A stretch of DNA of 64,000 bases from Massilia violaceinigra (GTDB lineage: Bacteria > Pseudomonadota > Gammaproteobacteria > Burkholderiales > Burkholderiaceae_D), in contig NZ_CP024608.1 of the NCBI RefSeq assembly GCF_002752675.1, forward strand, positions 4,650,001-4,714,000, written 5' to 3'. The notes beneath the pieces are model-generated. The model was not told the DNA's origin and made no database searches. It worked only from the letters and a program-made list of their open reading frames with translations. Shown piece by piece: positions 17,836 through 27,387 of the stretch (positions within the stretch are counted from its first letter, which is position 1; every line of letters starts with the position of its first letter). A program made the position numbers and the translations under genes.

Positions 17836-17934
17836 CGCGCATAAGGCGATTTTTGACCGCCGCTTTCATGGCTGGCATGAATCGGGGAGCGGTGGCGTGG
17901 CGGGAAACCGCCAAGTTTTTTACTTGCGCAATAA

Positions 17935-17953
17935 TACTGGATAAATGTACAGT
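17935..17953. promoter_or_regulatory. LexA (SOS) box-like operator upstream of the UvrD/Rep-type helicase
   Basis: TACTG-N10-CAGT lies 28 bp before the helicase start, matching the LexA consensus TACTG-N10-CAGTA in all positions but the last; the N10 is AT-rich (GATAAATGTA). uvrD is an SOS gene in E. coli, so DNA-damage control of this helicase is plausible. Only the sequence match supports this. Confidence 0.6.
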
Positions 17954-17981
17954 CATGTCAACCTCAGTTTGATTGCCCGAT

Positions 17982-20072
17982 ATGACCGCAGTTCCCCATG
18001 CCGCTTCCTCCGACGATCCCTTTGCCAGCCTCAATCCCGCGCAGCGTGCTGCCGTCGAGCATGACATTGGCGTGGCCGCGGGCAGCGCGCGGCCCCTGCT
18101 GGTGATCGCCGGCGCCGGTTCCGGCAAGACCAATACGCTGGCGCACCGCGTGGCGCGCCTGATCATGAGCGGCGCCGATCCCCAGCGCATCCTGCTGCTC
18201 ACGTTTTCGCGCCGCGCCGCCAACGAGATGACGCAGCGCGCCAGCAACGTGCTGCACCGGATCATGGGTGCGCGCGGCGGCCAGCCACCGGCCAGCCTGC
18301 CTTGGGCGGGCACCGTCCACAGCATCGGTGCGCGCCTGCTGCGCGATTACGCCGGCCGCATCGGCCTCGAGGAATCGTTCACCATCCACGACCGGGGCGA
18401 TTCCGAAGATTTGATGGGCATGGTGCGCCACGACATCGGCCTGACCCAGACCGAAAAACGCTTTCCCCTCAAGGGAACCTGCCTGGCCATCTATTCGCGC
18501 GTGGTCAACAGCCGTGACACCTTGGCGCTGGTGCTCCAGAGTACCTTTCCCTGGTGCAGTGAATGGGAAGCCCAGCTCAAGACCCTGTTCGGGGCCTATG
18601 TCGACGCCAAGCAGGAGCAGAACGTGCTCGATTACGACGATCTTTTACTGTTTTGGGCCGAGATGGCGGCCGATCCCGACCTCGGCGCCCACATCGGCGG
18701 CCTGTTCGACCATGTCCTTGTCGATGAGTACCAGGACACCAACCGCCTGCAGGCCGCGATCCTGATGGGCATGAAGCCGGGCGGCGAGGGTGTGATGGTG
18801 GTCGGCGACGATGCGCAGTCGATCTATTCTTTCCGCGGCGCCACGGTGCGCAATATTCTCGATTTCCCGAAACAGTTCGCGCAGGAAGCCTGCATCGTCA
18901 CCCTGGACCGCAACTACCGTTCGACCCAGCCGATCCTGGATGCGTCCAACGCCGTGATCGGCGCCGCGCTCGAGCGCCACGCCAAGACCTTGTGGACCGA
19001 CAAGGTGTCTACCGTCCGGCCGCAACTGGTGCTCATTCCCGACGAGGCCGAGCAGGCGCGCTGGGTCTGCAACCGTATCCTGGAGCACCGCGAAACGGGC
19101 ATGGCGCTCAAGGCGCAGGCGGTGCTGTTCCGCGCGGCCAGCCACAGCGCCGCGCTGGAGTTGGAACTGATGCGCCGTAATATTCCCTTCGTCAAATTCG
19201 GCGGCCTGAAGTTCCTGGAAGCATCCCACATCAAGGATGTACTGGCGGTGCTGCGCTTTGCCCAGAATCCAAGCGGCCGGGTGGCCGGTTTCCGCGTGGT
19301 GCAACTGGTGCCGGGCATCGGCGCCGCCACCGCCACCCGGCTGCTGGACGCGGTCGGCGAGGCGGCCGAGCCGCTGCGCGCGGTCGAGCAATTTGCCGCG
19401 CCCGCCAGGAGCGGCGGCGACTGGGAGCAGTTTGTCGCGCTGTTTCGCGCCCTGCGCGCGCCAGGGCTGCGCTGGCCGGCCGATATCGAGCTGGTCAAGA
19501 ACTGGTACCTGCCGCACCTCGAACGCATGTATGACGACGCCCAGGTGCGCGTGGCCGATGTGGAACAGCTGGCGCGCCTGGCGGGCGGTCATGGCTCGCG
19601 CGAAACGTTTCTGGCTGAGATCACGCTCGACCCGCCCGAAGCGACCAGCGACCGCGCCGGACCGCCCCTTCTGGACGAGGATTACCTGATTCTCTCGACC
19701 ATCCATTCATCCAAGGGACAGGAATGGAAATCGGTGCATGTATTGAACGTGGTGGACGGTTGCATCCCGTCCGACATGAGTACCGGCAATGCCGCCGATA
19801 TCGAGGAGGAGCGCCGCCTGCTGTACGTGGCCATGACACGCGCCAAGGAGCATCTTCACCTGGTGGTGCCGAACCGGTTTTTCATCAAGCAGCAGGCGCA
19901 GATGGGCGACCGCCACGTGTACGCGGCGCGCACGCGCTTCATCAGCCCGGCCATGCTCAAGCATTTCGAGGAAACGGTGTGGATGACGGCCGACACCCAG
20001 CAGAGTCGCACACCGATGCCCGACAGCGTGCGCATGCTGGTGCGCGAGCGGGCGCGCAATGCGTGGAAGTAG
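17982..20072 (+). CDS. UvrD/Rep-family ATP-dependent DNA helicase
   Basis: About 696 residues of superfamily I helicase with all motifs: Q motif (LNPAQRAAVEHD), Walker A (VIAGAGSGKTNTLAHRVA), Ia (ILLLTFSRRAANEM), Walker B (VLVDEYQDTN), III (VGDDAQSIYSFRGA), IV (LDRNYRSTQPIL), V (LSTIHSSKGQEWKSVHV) and VI (EERRLLYVAMTRAKEHLHL). It translocates 3'-5' on single-stranded DNA and acts in repair or restart of forks. It is close to UvrD/PcrA but somewhat short at the C-terminus, so it may be a second paralogue. The start is the ATG at 17982; a TTG three codons earlier is the alternative. Confidence 0.9.
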   Translation: MTAVPHAASSDDPFASLNPAQRAAVEHDIGVAAGSARPLLVIAGAGSGKTNTLAHRVARLIMSGADPQRILLLTFSRRAANEMTQRASNVLHRIMGARGGQPPASLPWAGTVHSIGARLLRDYAGRIGLEESFTIHDRGDSEDLMGMVRHDIGLTQTEKRFPLKGTCLAIYSRVVNSRDTLALVLQSTFPWCSEWEAQLKTLFGAYVDAKQEQNVLDYDDLLLFWAEMAADPDLGAHIGGLFDHVLVDEYQDTNRLQAAILMGMKPGGEGVMVVGDDAQSIYSFRGATVRNILDFPKQFAQEACIVTLDRNYRSTQPILDASNAVIGAALERHAKTLWTDKVSTVRPQLVLIPDEAEQARWVCNRILEHRETGMALKAQAVLFRAASHSAALELELMRRNIPFVKFGGLKFLEASHIKDVLAVLRFAQNPSGRVAGFRVVQLVPGIGAATATRLLDAVGEAAEPLRAVEQFAAPARSGGDWEQFVALFRALRAPGLRWPADIELVKNWYLPHLERMYDDAQVRVADVEQLARLAGGHGSRETFLAEITLDPPEATSDRAGPPLLDEDYLILSTIHSSKGQEWKSVHVLNVVDGCIPSDMSTGNAADIEEERRLLYVAMTRAKEHLHLVVPNRFFIKQQAQMGDRHVYAARTRFISPAMLKHFEETVWMTADTQQSRTPMPDSVRMLVRERARNAWK

Positions 20073-20151
20073 TTAAGCGCCAGCGAACCTGAGCACCTAA
20101 AGCTTGGGAGCCTGAAAGCCGTCGCTCGGCCGTTCGCGGCCGGACCCGTTA

Positions 20152-21063
20152 TCACGCGCCTGGCGTGGGGGAGGGCTCGAACAGCGTCGCCACTGCCAGG
20201 TACTCGTAAGGCGCCCCGCCCGGTTCGCTCAGCGCCAGCAGGGCGCAGCGCAAGTGCAGGGCGCTGCCGTCGGTCGCCCGGGTCTGGATATCGCCCGACC
20301 ACGCACCATCGCGCGCCAGGGACAGCTTGATGTCGTCCACCAGCGCCTCGGGGAACGTTCCGGTATGCAAAGCGTGCAGGTCGCGCCCGATGAGTGTGTC
20401 GCGGCGCCTGCCGGTCAGTTCGCACAGGCGGTCGCTGGCCTCGATGATGTGCCCTTTGGGGTCGAGCTTGAGCACCAGCGCCTGCTGGCCGAGCAGCGCC
20501 TGCACCTGGCGCGCTTTGTCGAGTTCGGCAGCCATCGCTGCGCGCTCGGCCGCTGCCGCCTGCAGGCTGGCATACGCGCGCAGCGAGGCAATGACCGTGG
20601 TGAACAGCTTGCGCGTGGTCAGGTCGGCCTTGCACCAGAAATCGTTGATGTCATAATCGCAAATGATGCTGTGTTCGAGTGCCTGGCCCGGCTGCCCGGT
20701 GCGCAGGACGATGCGTACGAGCTCGTTGTGCAGGGCTTCGCGGATCTGGCGCGCCACCCGCAGGCCGGCATCTTCCGTTTCCATGATGACGTCGAGCAGC
20801 ACCAGTGCGATGTCTTGCGTGGCGCGCAGCGTCTCGATCGCTTCCTTGCCGCTGTAGGCGTGCAGGAAGCTCAGGCGCCGTCCCTGGAATTGGGCATTGC
20901 TGAGGGCGAACTTGGTCACCACGTGCACGTCGACATCGTCATCGACGATCAGGATGCGCCAGGGAGTAAGTTCGTGCGTCGGCGATGCGGATACGTCGGA
21001 CGGGTCGTCGTCCTCGATGATCAGGTCGCCATTCGGGATGTTGTCGGTGGAGGAAGCGGACAT
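20152..21063 (-). CDS. Response regulator receiver with C-terminal PAS domain
   Basis: A 303-residue cytoplasmic protein. The receiver (about 35-165) starts WRILIVDDDVDVHVVTKFAL and has the phospho-acceptor in ALVLLDVIMETEDAG; the insert ICDYDINDFWCKADLTTRKLF is characteristic of receivers in DUF3369/HD-GYP regulators. A short coiled linker (about 165-195) leads to a PAS domain (about 195-300: ALVLKLDPKGHIIEASDRLCELTGR). There is no output domain, so it may act through a partner or a phosphorelay. No kinase gene is adjacent. Confidence 0.85.
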   Translation of the reverse strand: MSASSTDNIPNGDLIIEDDDPSDVSASPTHELTPWRILIVDDDVDVHVVTKFALSNAQFQGRRLSFLHAYSGKEAIETLRATQDIALVLLDVIMETEDAGLRVARQIREALHNELVRIVLRTGQPGQALEHSIICDYDINDFWCKADLTTRKLFTTVIASLRAYASLQAAAAERAAMAAELDKARQVQALLGQQALVLKLDPKGHIIEASDRLCELTGRRRDTLIGRDLHALHTGTFPEALVDDIKLSLARDGAWSGDIQTRATDGSALHLRCALLALSEPGGAPYEYLAVATLFEPSPTPGA

Positions 21064-21204
21064 GGCTCCACACTAAGCCAGCCGGCGCACTTTGTCAAAG
21101 ACCACACGAGTTATCCCCCGTTTTGCCTGCTTGTAGGAATTTGCCACATGGACAGTTTGTATGCGCGGCATGGGGTGTTTTAAGTCCCTGATTTCATTCA
21201 ACTT

Positions 21205-21345
21205 ATTTTTTGCCTGCGGAACGGGCATTTTGTTGAAACCCGCTTAAACCCGGGCGTTAAGCGGCGCCCGCAGGGGCTTATCCACAATGTTATCCACACT
21301 TCTTGTGGATATCCTCAAAAACCCTGTGAAATCCGTGGCTTAGGC
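21205..21345 (+). repeat. DnaA-box repeat, copy 2 (about 135 bp)
   Basis: Second copy of the element at 17700-17835, same orientation, 3.5 kb away: GCATTTTGTTGAAACCCGC at 21225-21243, TTATCCACA at 21278-21286 and 21290-21298, and inverted TGTGGATAT at 21304-21312. Between the first block and the boxes lies a different GC-rich potential stem (CGGGCG...CGCCCG, 21251-21270). It occupies the 316-bp gap between the receiver-PAS gene and the HD gene; nothing else was recognised there. Confidence 0.7.
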
Positions 21346-21379
21346 AAGGCGAGGCACGAGGCGAGCCGGCCGCTGGCGT

Positions 21380-22021
21380 TCAGACGCTGGCCTTGAGCCG
21401 GTTCAGCTCATCGAGAAAGCGCGCGCAGGCCAGCTCGGGCGCCCAGGGTTCCCACGGCGTACCGCCGTAAATGGGGAACAGGGGGTCGTCGATCTGGGGC
21501 TTGGCGGAAATTTTGAGGGTATTTTTCACCTCATCCCTGGTCCAGCCGGCCACATGCACCGCTTCGCTGGCGGCGGCGAGGCGGTCGGCGCGCTTGTGGG
21601 AAGCATGTTCCGTCATGGTCCAGCTGGGCAGGCCGTAACGCAGGAAGATGGCTTGTTCCAGGCGCAGGGTCAGGCTGCGGAAGGCATCGCCGAGAAAGGG
21701 CTTGATGACCGAAATGGCGTCAAATCCCAGCAAGCCTTCCTCGGCATCGTGCAGCAGCTCGCGCAGCTCGGTGAGCGGATCGAGCGGCCCGCGCGCTGCA
21801 TTTTTTCTCAACTGCATGACGGCAATCGAATGCTGGGCGACCGACAGCGGCAGCGGCCACACCGAATGCCCGCCCCAGCGGTAGGTGCGCGCCAGTCCGA
21901 TGGCCAGATCGGCGTCATCCCAGTCGAACGGCGTGGGGTTGAGCAGGTCGAGACGGCGGCCCGATGGCATGCGCACCCAGGCACGTGTTTCCCGCATCAT
22001 TGACAAAGTCGCTCCTTCCAT
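21380..22021 (-). CDS. HD-domain phosphohydrolase, YfbR-like
   Basis: A 213-residue protein. The HD-type metal-binding residues are visible as H in SVAQHSIAVMQL and HD in LRELLHDAEEGLLGFD, followed by SVIKPFLG, which resembles the 5'-nucleotidase/dNTPase YfbR and its phage relatives. The N-terminus reads WVRMPSGRRLDLLNPTPFDWDDADLAIGLARTYRWGG, common in such proteins. It probably hydrolyses nucleoside monophosphates. Start ATG at 22021 is likely; an ATG at 22000 is possible. Confidence 0.8.
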   Translation of the reverse strand: MEGATLSMMRETRAWVRMPSGRRLDLLNPTPFDWDDADLAIGLARTYRWGGHSVWPLPLSVAQHSIAVMQLRKNAARGPLDPLTELRELLHDAEEGLLGFDAISVIKPFLGDAFRSLTLRLEQAIFLRYGLPSWTMTEHASHKRADRLAAASEAVHVAGWTRDEVKNTLKISAKPQIDDPLFPIYGGTPWEPWAPELACARFLDELNRLKASV

Positions 22022-22309
22022 TGGTCGATCAGATCATGCGTCTCCTCCACATGGTGATGGCGTTATCTTACACATTGCCGCCGGCGTCCCGGCGCGAGAT
22101 TGGCGGGCATGCCATGGCCGGCGCCAGCATGATCGCCGCGCCACCAACCAGGGCGCCTGGGCCGTGCCGCCACGATCACATAGTTGCCCGACCCTAACGC
22201 TGTTGACGGTTGTCACCGAATGCGGCCATTTGACTGGTACTTGCGGGTGCCTTGATTTACTGTGATTACGGCAACTTACTTGTCGAACTACTCACTTCGG
22301 AGAATCAGC

Positions 22310-22597
22310 ATGGAATCACAAGACCTGGCCTTAACGATGTTTCTCATGTGCATGTGCGGGCTGTACATGATGTATCTGAAGCAGGACGAACAGTTCAGAA
22401 GGCTCAAGCGGCTTGAGCGCATGCTCAGTTCAATTCCGGGCGCCGGGTCCGGTGATGACGACCTCCATCCGAAAGTCTTGGCCAAGATTGCCGCCGGCGA
22501 GATCAGCACCGCCATCCTCCTCCAGCGCACCATCGAAGCGACCTCATTCGGTGAAGCGGAGGCCGCTGTCAGAAGCTACATCGCGCGGCAGAATTAA
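22310..22597 (+). CDS. Small single-pass membrane protein
   Basis: A 95-residue protein. One hydrophobic segment ([18 protein letters not shown], residues 5-22) is followed by a basic-acidic amphipathic helix ([14 protein letters not shown]) and a soluble C-terminal helical part ([21 protein letters not shown] through [13 protein letters not shown]), which could be a small regulatory domain. CGGAG lies 9 bp upstream of the ATG. Its stop overlaps by a few bases the stop of the interrupted EAL gene on the other strand. Function is unknown. Confidence 0.65.
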   Translation: MESQDLALTMFLMCMCGLYMMYLKQDEQFRRLKRLERMLSSIPGAGSGDDDLHPKVLAKIAAGEISTAILLQRTIEATSFGEAEAAVRSYIARQN

Positions 22598-22767
22598 TCC
22601 GACGGCGTGCCACCCGCCACGAGCAGGCCGACGAATTCGTCGGCCGGCACCGGGCGGCTGAAAAAATACCCCTGCACCTCATCGCAGCCCGCGCCGTCGA
22701 GATAATCGAGCTGTTCGCGCGTTTCCACTCCCTCCGCCACCACCGTGATCCCAAGGCCATGCGCTAG
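22594..22767 (-). pseudogene. 3' fragment of interrupted Cache-PAS-GGDEF-EAL gene
   Basis: These last codons ([18 protein letters not shown] through [16 protein letters not shown]) are the C-terminal end of an EAL domain, including the conserved AEGVET glutamate. They are separated from the rest of their gene (24338-27185) by IS copy 2. Removing the IS and one CTAG duplicate restores an unbroken frame through [19 protein letters not shown]. The fragment has no start of its own. Confidence 0.95.
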
Positions 22768-24337
22768 CCCGGATATTTCGTGAGTAGAGGTCGGCGATCC
22801 CGTGCCGAAGCGCGTTGTTACTGGTATCTGACGCCAATCACAACCGGGGACCGCCGATGCCAAATTGTACCAATGAACCGATCAAGTTGGGGAGGGTTGG
22901 ACGGCGCGTCGTTGAGGCGTCATTCGACGGCGGCGACATCGTCAGCGACGGCGGGGTTCTGCTGCTGCGCCAAGTGGATCAGCGCATCGGCTTAAGCAAA
23001 GCGATTGCGCGCGTATTCGAGGATCGACGCCGTCGTGCCAGCGTTTCGCACAGCATGCGCGACTTGCTCGCGCAGCGCGTGTACGGCCTGTGCTGTGGCT
23101 GGGAGGACGTCTGTGACCACAATGTGCTGCGCCGCGACTTGGCCATGCAAACGGCAGTGGGCCGGGCCGATGACTTGGCCTCGGCGCCGACGCTGAGCCG
23201 GCTTGAAACGTCCTCCACGCGCGCGCAGGCGGCCGCCCTGCATGGCGTTCTGCTCGATCAGTTCATCGCCAGCAAAGCTAAGCGGCCCAAGGAACTGGTG
23301 CTCGACATCGATGCCACCCACATGCCGCTGCATGGAGAGCAAGAGAAGTCCCACTTCCACCGCTACTACGACAATTACTGTTACTTGCCGCTGTACGTCT
23401 TTTGTGGCCAGGATATCCTCGCCTGCGTCTTGCGGCCCAGCAGCCGCGATCCGGCCGGTATCCTCAGCGCATTAATCAAATTGATCTCCCGGCGCTTGCG
23501 CCAGGCTTGGCCACGCATCCGCATCATCGTGCGCGGCGATTCCGGGTTCTGCCGTCATCAAGCTCTGCGCCGCTTCGAGAAATGGGGGCTGCACTATATC
23601 GTCGGCTTGCAAAAGAACTCAGCGTTGCTGCAACGAGTAGAGTTGGCCGAACTGGCACTGGCCGAGATGTATCAGAAGGCCGGTTCCAAGCAGCGCATGA
23701 TTGGAGAATTCACTTATGCGGCGGGGACGTGGGATCGGCAACGGCGCGTCATCGCGCGGCTGGAACACGATGCGCGCGGCGCCAACCCGCGTTTCATCGT
23801 CACCAACCTGACTGGGGGTCCCAAGGCACTGTACGAACGCGTGTATTGCGCCCGTGGCGAAGCAGAGAACCGTATCAAGGAGGCGCAGCTCGATTTGTTC
23901 GGACGCCGTGCGAGCTGCCATAAATTCCAGGCCAACCAACTGCGGCTGCTACTGGCAGCGTTCGCCTATACCCTGATGATCAATTTGCGCCGCCTGGCTT
24001 TGGTTGGCACGGAACTGGCACGCGCCTGCACGGCGACGATCCGCATCAAACTGCTCAAGATCGGCGCGGCCGTCGTGCGCAACACGCGGCGCGTGCGCGT
24101 CATGCTCGCATCCCAACATCCACTCAAGCACGTCTTCCTCACTGCCGCCCGCGCGCTGGCACCATAAGCCCGCCAAGTGCTGTCCCCGGCACGCTATAAA
24201 GCAACGGGGGTAGGGGGAGTTACGTCTGCAATCAGGCCGCGCGGCAGAACCGACACCAGGAAGCGAGCAATCAACATGCCGCAGCCATGTTCGGCGCACC
24301 CCGGCCCTCAGATTGGCAGACTCATGAAATATCCGGG
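22768..24337 (+). mobile_element. IS1380-family insertion sequence, copy 2 (1570 bp)
   Basis: Same length and ends as copy 1 (CCCGGATATTTC...), opposite orientation, flanked by CTAG at 22764-22767 and 24338-24341, a 4-bp target duplication. Both target sites read CTAR, suggesting insertion preference. It splits a c-di-GMP signalling gene; near identity to copy 1 and intact duplication indicate a recent event. Confidence 0.97.
22857..24167 (+). CDS. IS1380-family transposase (copy 2)
   Basis: A 436-residue DDE transposase, identical in protein sequence to that of copy 1, with the same GGGGA ribosome site before MPNCTNEP and the same D, D and E catalytic motifs. Relative to copy 1, only a silent C-to-T change at 23402 was noticed. 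It is presumably active or recently active. Confidence 0.94.
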   Translation: MPNCTNEPIKLGRVGRRVVEASFDGGDIVSDGGVLLLRQVDQRIGLSKAIARVFEDRRRRASVSHSMRDLLAQRVYGLCCGWEDVCDHNVLRRDLAMQTAVGRADDLASAPTLSRLETSSTRAQAAALHGVLLDQFIASKAKRPKELVLDIDATHMPLHGEQEKSHFHRYYDNYCYLPLYVFCGQDILACVLRPSSRDPAGILSALIKLISRRLRQAWPRIRIIVRGDSGFCRHQALRRFEKWGLHYIVGLQKNSALLQRVELAELALAEMYQKAGSKQRMIGEFTYAAGTWDRQRRVIARLEHDARGANPRFIVTNLTGGPKALYERVYCARGEAENRIKEAQLDLFGRRASCHKFQANQLRLLLAAFAYTLMINLRRLALVGTELARACTATIRIKLLKIGAAVVRNTRRVRVMLASQHPLKHVFLTAARALAP

Positions 24338-27185
24338 CTAGCGCAATCGTGGCCTTGGCGATCGCCGCGCTCTTGGCGTCATCGGTAATATTGCGCACGA
24401 AACTCTGGTCGATTTTCAGTTTGTCCAGCGCAAAGCGGCTCAGGTAGCTGAGCGAAGAAAACCCGGTGCCGAAATCATCCAGCGCCACCGCCACGCCCAT
24501 CCCGCGCAGCTCGGCGATCTGCGCCATCGCCAGCTCCGCCTCTTGCATCAGCACGCTTTCGGTCAGTTCGATGGCCAAGAAGCGCGCCTCCATGCCGCTG
24601 TCGAGCAGGGCGCTTTTCACGATCGCGGGCAAGGTGCCGGCTGTGATCTGGTGCGCCGACACATTCACCGCCACCGGCAGCGCGCGCAGGCCGGCATCCT
24701 GCCACGCCTTGTTCTGCATGCAGGCGGTGCGGATGACCCATGCGCCGATCTCGATGATCAGGCCCGAGTCTTCCGCCAGGGGAATGAATTCGGCCGGCGA
24801 AATCATGCCCAGCTCGGCGCTGCGCCAGCGGATCAGCGCTTCCGCGCCACACATCTGCTTGTCGGCAAGCCGTACCTGCGGCTGATAGAACAGCGAAAAT
24901 TCCGCGCGGCCCAGCGCGTTGCGCAAACGGTGCTCCAGCGCCATCCAGTGCAGCGCGCGCGTGTTCATTTCTGATGTGAAATAGCGGAAGCTGTTGCGGC
25001 CGCTGTTCTTGACGTGCGACAGGGCCGTGTCCGCATTCCTGATCAGGTCGCCCGCGGTGATGCCATCGAGCGGAAACAGCGCGATCCCCACGCTGCCGGT
25101 GACCACCACCTCGTGCCCCAGCAACTGGCAGGGCGCGGCCACCGTGTCGAGCATCTGCTGGGCAGCGGCGTTGACGTCGTCGTTGTCGTCCACGTGCGAG
25201 AGCACCAGCACGAATTCGTCGCTGCCGATGCGCGCCAGGGTGTCGCCCGGATGCAGGCGCAGCAGCAGGCGCTGGGCCATTTCGCGCAGCAGCAGGTCAC
25301 CGGCATCATGGCCGATGCTGTCGTTGACGCGCTGCAAGCGGTCGATATTGAGCAGCAGCACGGCAATCGCGCGCTGCCCCTGGTGCGCCGTCTCGATCGC
25401 CTGCTCCAGCCGGTCGTTCAGCAGCGAGCGGTTCGGCAGGCGCGTGAGCGGATCGTGGTTGCCCATGAATTGCAGCTGTTCGTTGGCTTCGGTAATGTCG
25501 CTCAGGTCGGTGAACACGCCGACATAGCCGGCCGTGCCGTGCTCCGGGCTCGACACCGCGCTCACCGTCAGCCACTCGGGAAACACTTCGCCATTCTTGC
25601 GCCGGTTCCAGATTTCTCCGCGCCAATGGCCGTCGCGCGCGATCGTGTCCCATAGTTGCCGGTAGAAATCGATATCGTGCACGTTCGAGCGCAGCACGCG
25701 AATATTGCGTCCTAGCACGTCGGCCTCGCTGTATTGGGTGATGCGCTCGAACGCCGCGTTCACCGCCACGATGGTGCTGGCGGCGTCGGTGACCACGATG
25801 CCATCGCGCGTGCAGGCGAACACGCGCGCGGCCAGCTCCAGCTTTTCGTCGGCCTGGCGCCGCTCGGTGACGTCCTGCAGGGTGCCCATCAGCGCCGTCA
25901 CGTTGCCGGTGGCGTCATGCACGCCCGTGCTGCGCGAATGAAAATAGCGTTGCGGCCCGAGCGCCGGATTGCTGCGCAGTTCGCCCGACCAGTTCATGCC
26001 ATGCCGCACGGCGGATTCGACCAGATGGCGGTCGTCCGGATGAATTCGTTGCAAGAAAACATCGAGCGGGGGCGGCTGGTCCGCCAGCGGCAGCCCGAGC
26101 AGCCGGTACATCTGCTGCGACCACTGGCCACTGCGCGCCACCAGGTCGAGCCGCCAGCTGCCGATCAGCGCCAGTTGCTGCGCCGCCTTGAGCGCATCTT
26201 CGCTGTTGTGCAGCGCCTGGTTCAAGCCATGGCGCTTGTGCAGTTCGCGCAGGGCCAGGTAGCTCAGCCCCCCCAGCAGCATCAAAAACCCCAGCGAGAC
26301 GGCGATGTAGGCGCGCGCCATACTGTACCAGTCAGCCAGCAATTCCTTTTCGCCAAGACCGACCACCACCACCAGCGGGCGGCCGCTGACGCGCTGGTAG
26401 AAATACAGGCGGCGGATCTGGTCGATGCTGCTGTCGGCCGTATAACTGCCGGCGTCGGGCGGCGGCGGGATCGCCTCGAAATTGGGGAAGAACGTGAACC
26501 GCTTGCCTTCAACCATGTTGGCAGCGGGCATGCGCAGCATCAGCACGCCGTCGGTGCGCACCAGGGCGACCATGCCATCCTTGCCGACCTTGACCGAGTC
26601 GTAAAAGCGGCGCAGGTATTTCGGTTCGAGCGCGGCCACGATAACCCCGCCAAAACTGCCGTCGCGCCGGTTGATGCGGCGGCTGAAACTGATGAACGGC
26701 ACCCCCAGCTTGCTGATGATCGGCCCCTCGATGTGCATGCCATGGCCGGGATGATCGCGATGCATCTTGAAATACGCGCGGTCCGACAGGTTGTAGGCTC
26801 CCGGCAATTTCTGGCTGTCGTGAATCATATTGCCGTCGGCATCGAGCATCCAGATGGCGCGGATGAATGGCAGGTTGTCGATGCTGCTGTCGAGCAGTTC
26901 ATTGACCAGGCGCTCGCTGTCGGCCGGGCCGCGCGGCACCATCTGCACCGCCTTGATGGTGGTCTGCATGGCCAGGTCGACCGCGAACACGCTGTCGACG
27001 GCCTGCTCTTCGAGCACCTTGACGAGCACGCGGGCGCTGTTGCTTTTCTGGGTGATGACGTGATCGCGCGCCAACACCAGCTCGAACACGAGATTGGCGA
27101 TGATGCCGACGAAAAGCAGCCCGGCAAAGCTCAGCACCAGCAAGGTGATGCCGCGCTCGTCGCGATTGGCAAGAAGAGGGTTCAT
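24338..27185 (-). pseudogene. 5' part of Cache-PAS-PAS-GGDEF-EAL gene, interrupted by IS copy 2
   Basis: The original gene would encode 1005 residues: one membrane helix (about 16-36), a periplasmic dCache-like sensor (about 40-300), a second helix (about 300-320), two PAS domains (about 335-445 and 450-560), GGDEF with a variant GSDEF motif near 657, and EAL (from about 760; EALIRW, NVSAHQ, ELTES, DDFGTGFSS and KIDQSF visible). The IS sits after ATIAL, so the AEGVET segment is missing. The frame now reads into the IS antisense strand for about 129 foreign residues, ending at 23949. Phosphodiesterase activity is probably lost, whereas the GGDEF part could still fold. AAGG lies 9 bp before the ATG at 27185. 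Confidence 0.93.
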
Positions 27186-27387
27186 CGAACTGCACCTTGA
27201 AAAATTGAGCGGGACTGTGCGGCTCCCGCCGTGGCATTCTGGACCCTGCTGCATGTCTGTTATAGCAGATCATGTATGAGTAATAAAGCACGAATTGCTG
27301 GGTTCGAAGCATGTGTGGCCGGGCTGTTTTGGCTTGCCGCCGCGGCGACCCTTTAAAATAGCGGGTTTGCTCCCTGAAGAGTCCGCC

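Noticed and set aside
23949..27254. Single 1101-codon frame taken as an intact c-di-GMP protein
   Set aside because: The last 129 codons are IS antisense sequence; the true C-terminus lies across the IS at 22594-22767.
27295..27387. N-terminal extension of the rhodanese gene
   Set aside because: The first 31 codons show no homology and no ribosome site; the GTG at 27388 fits better.
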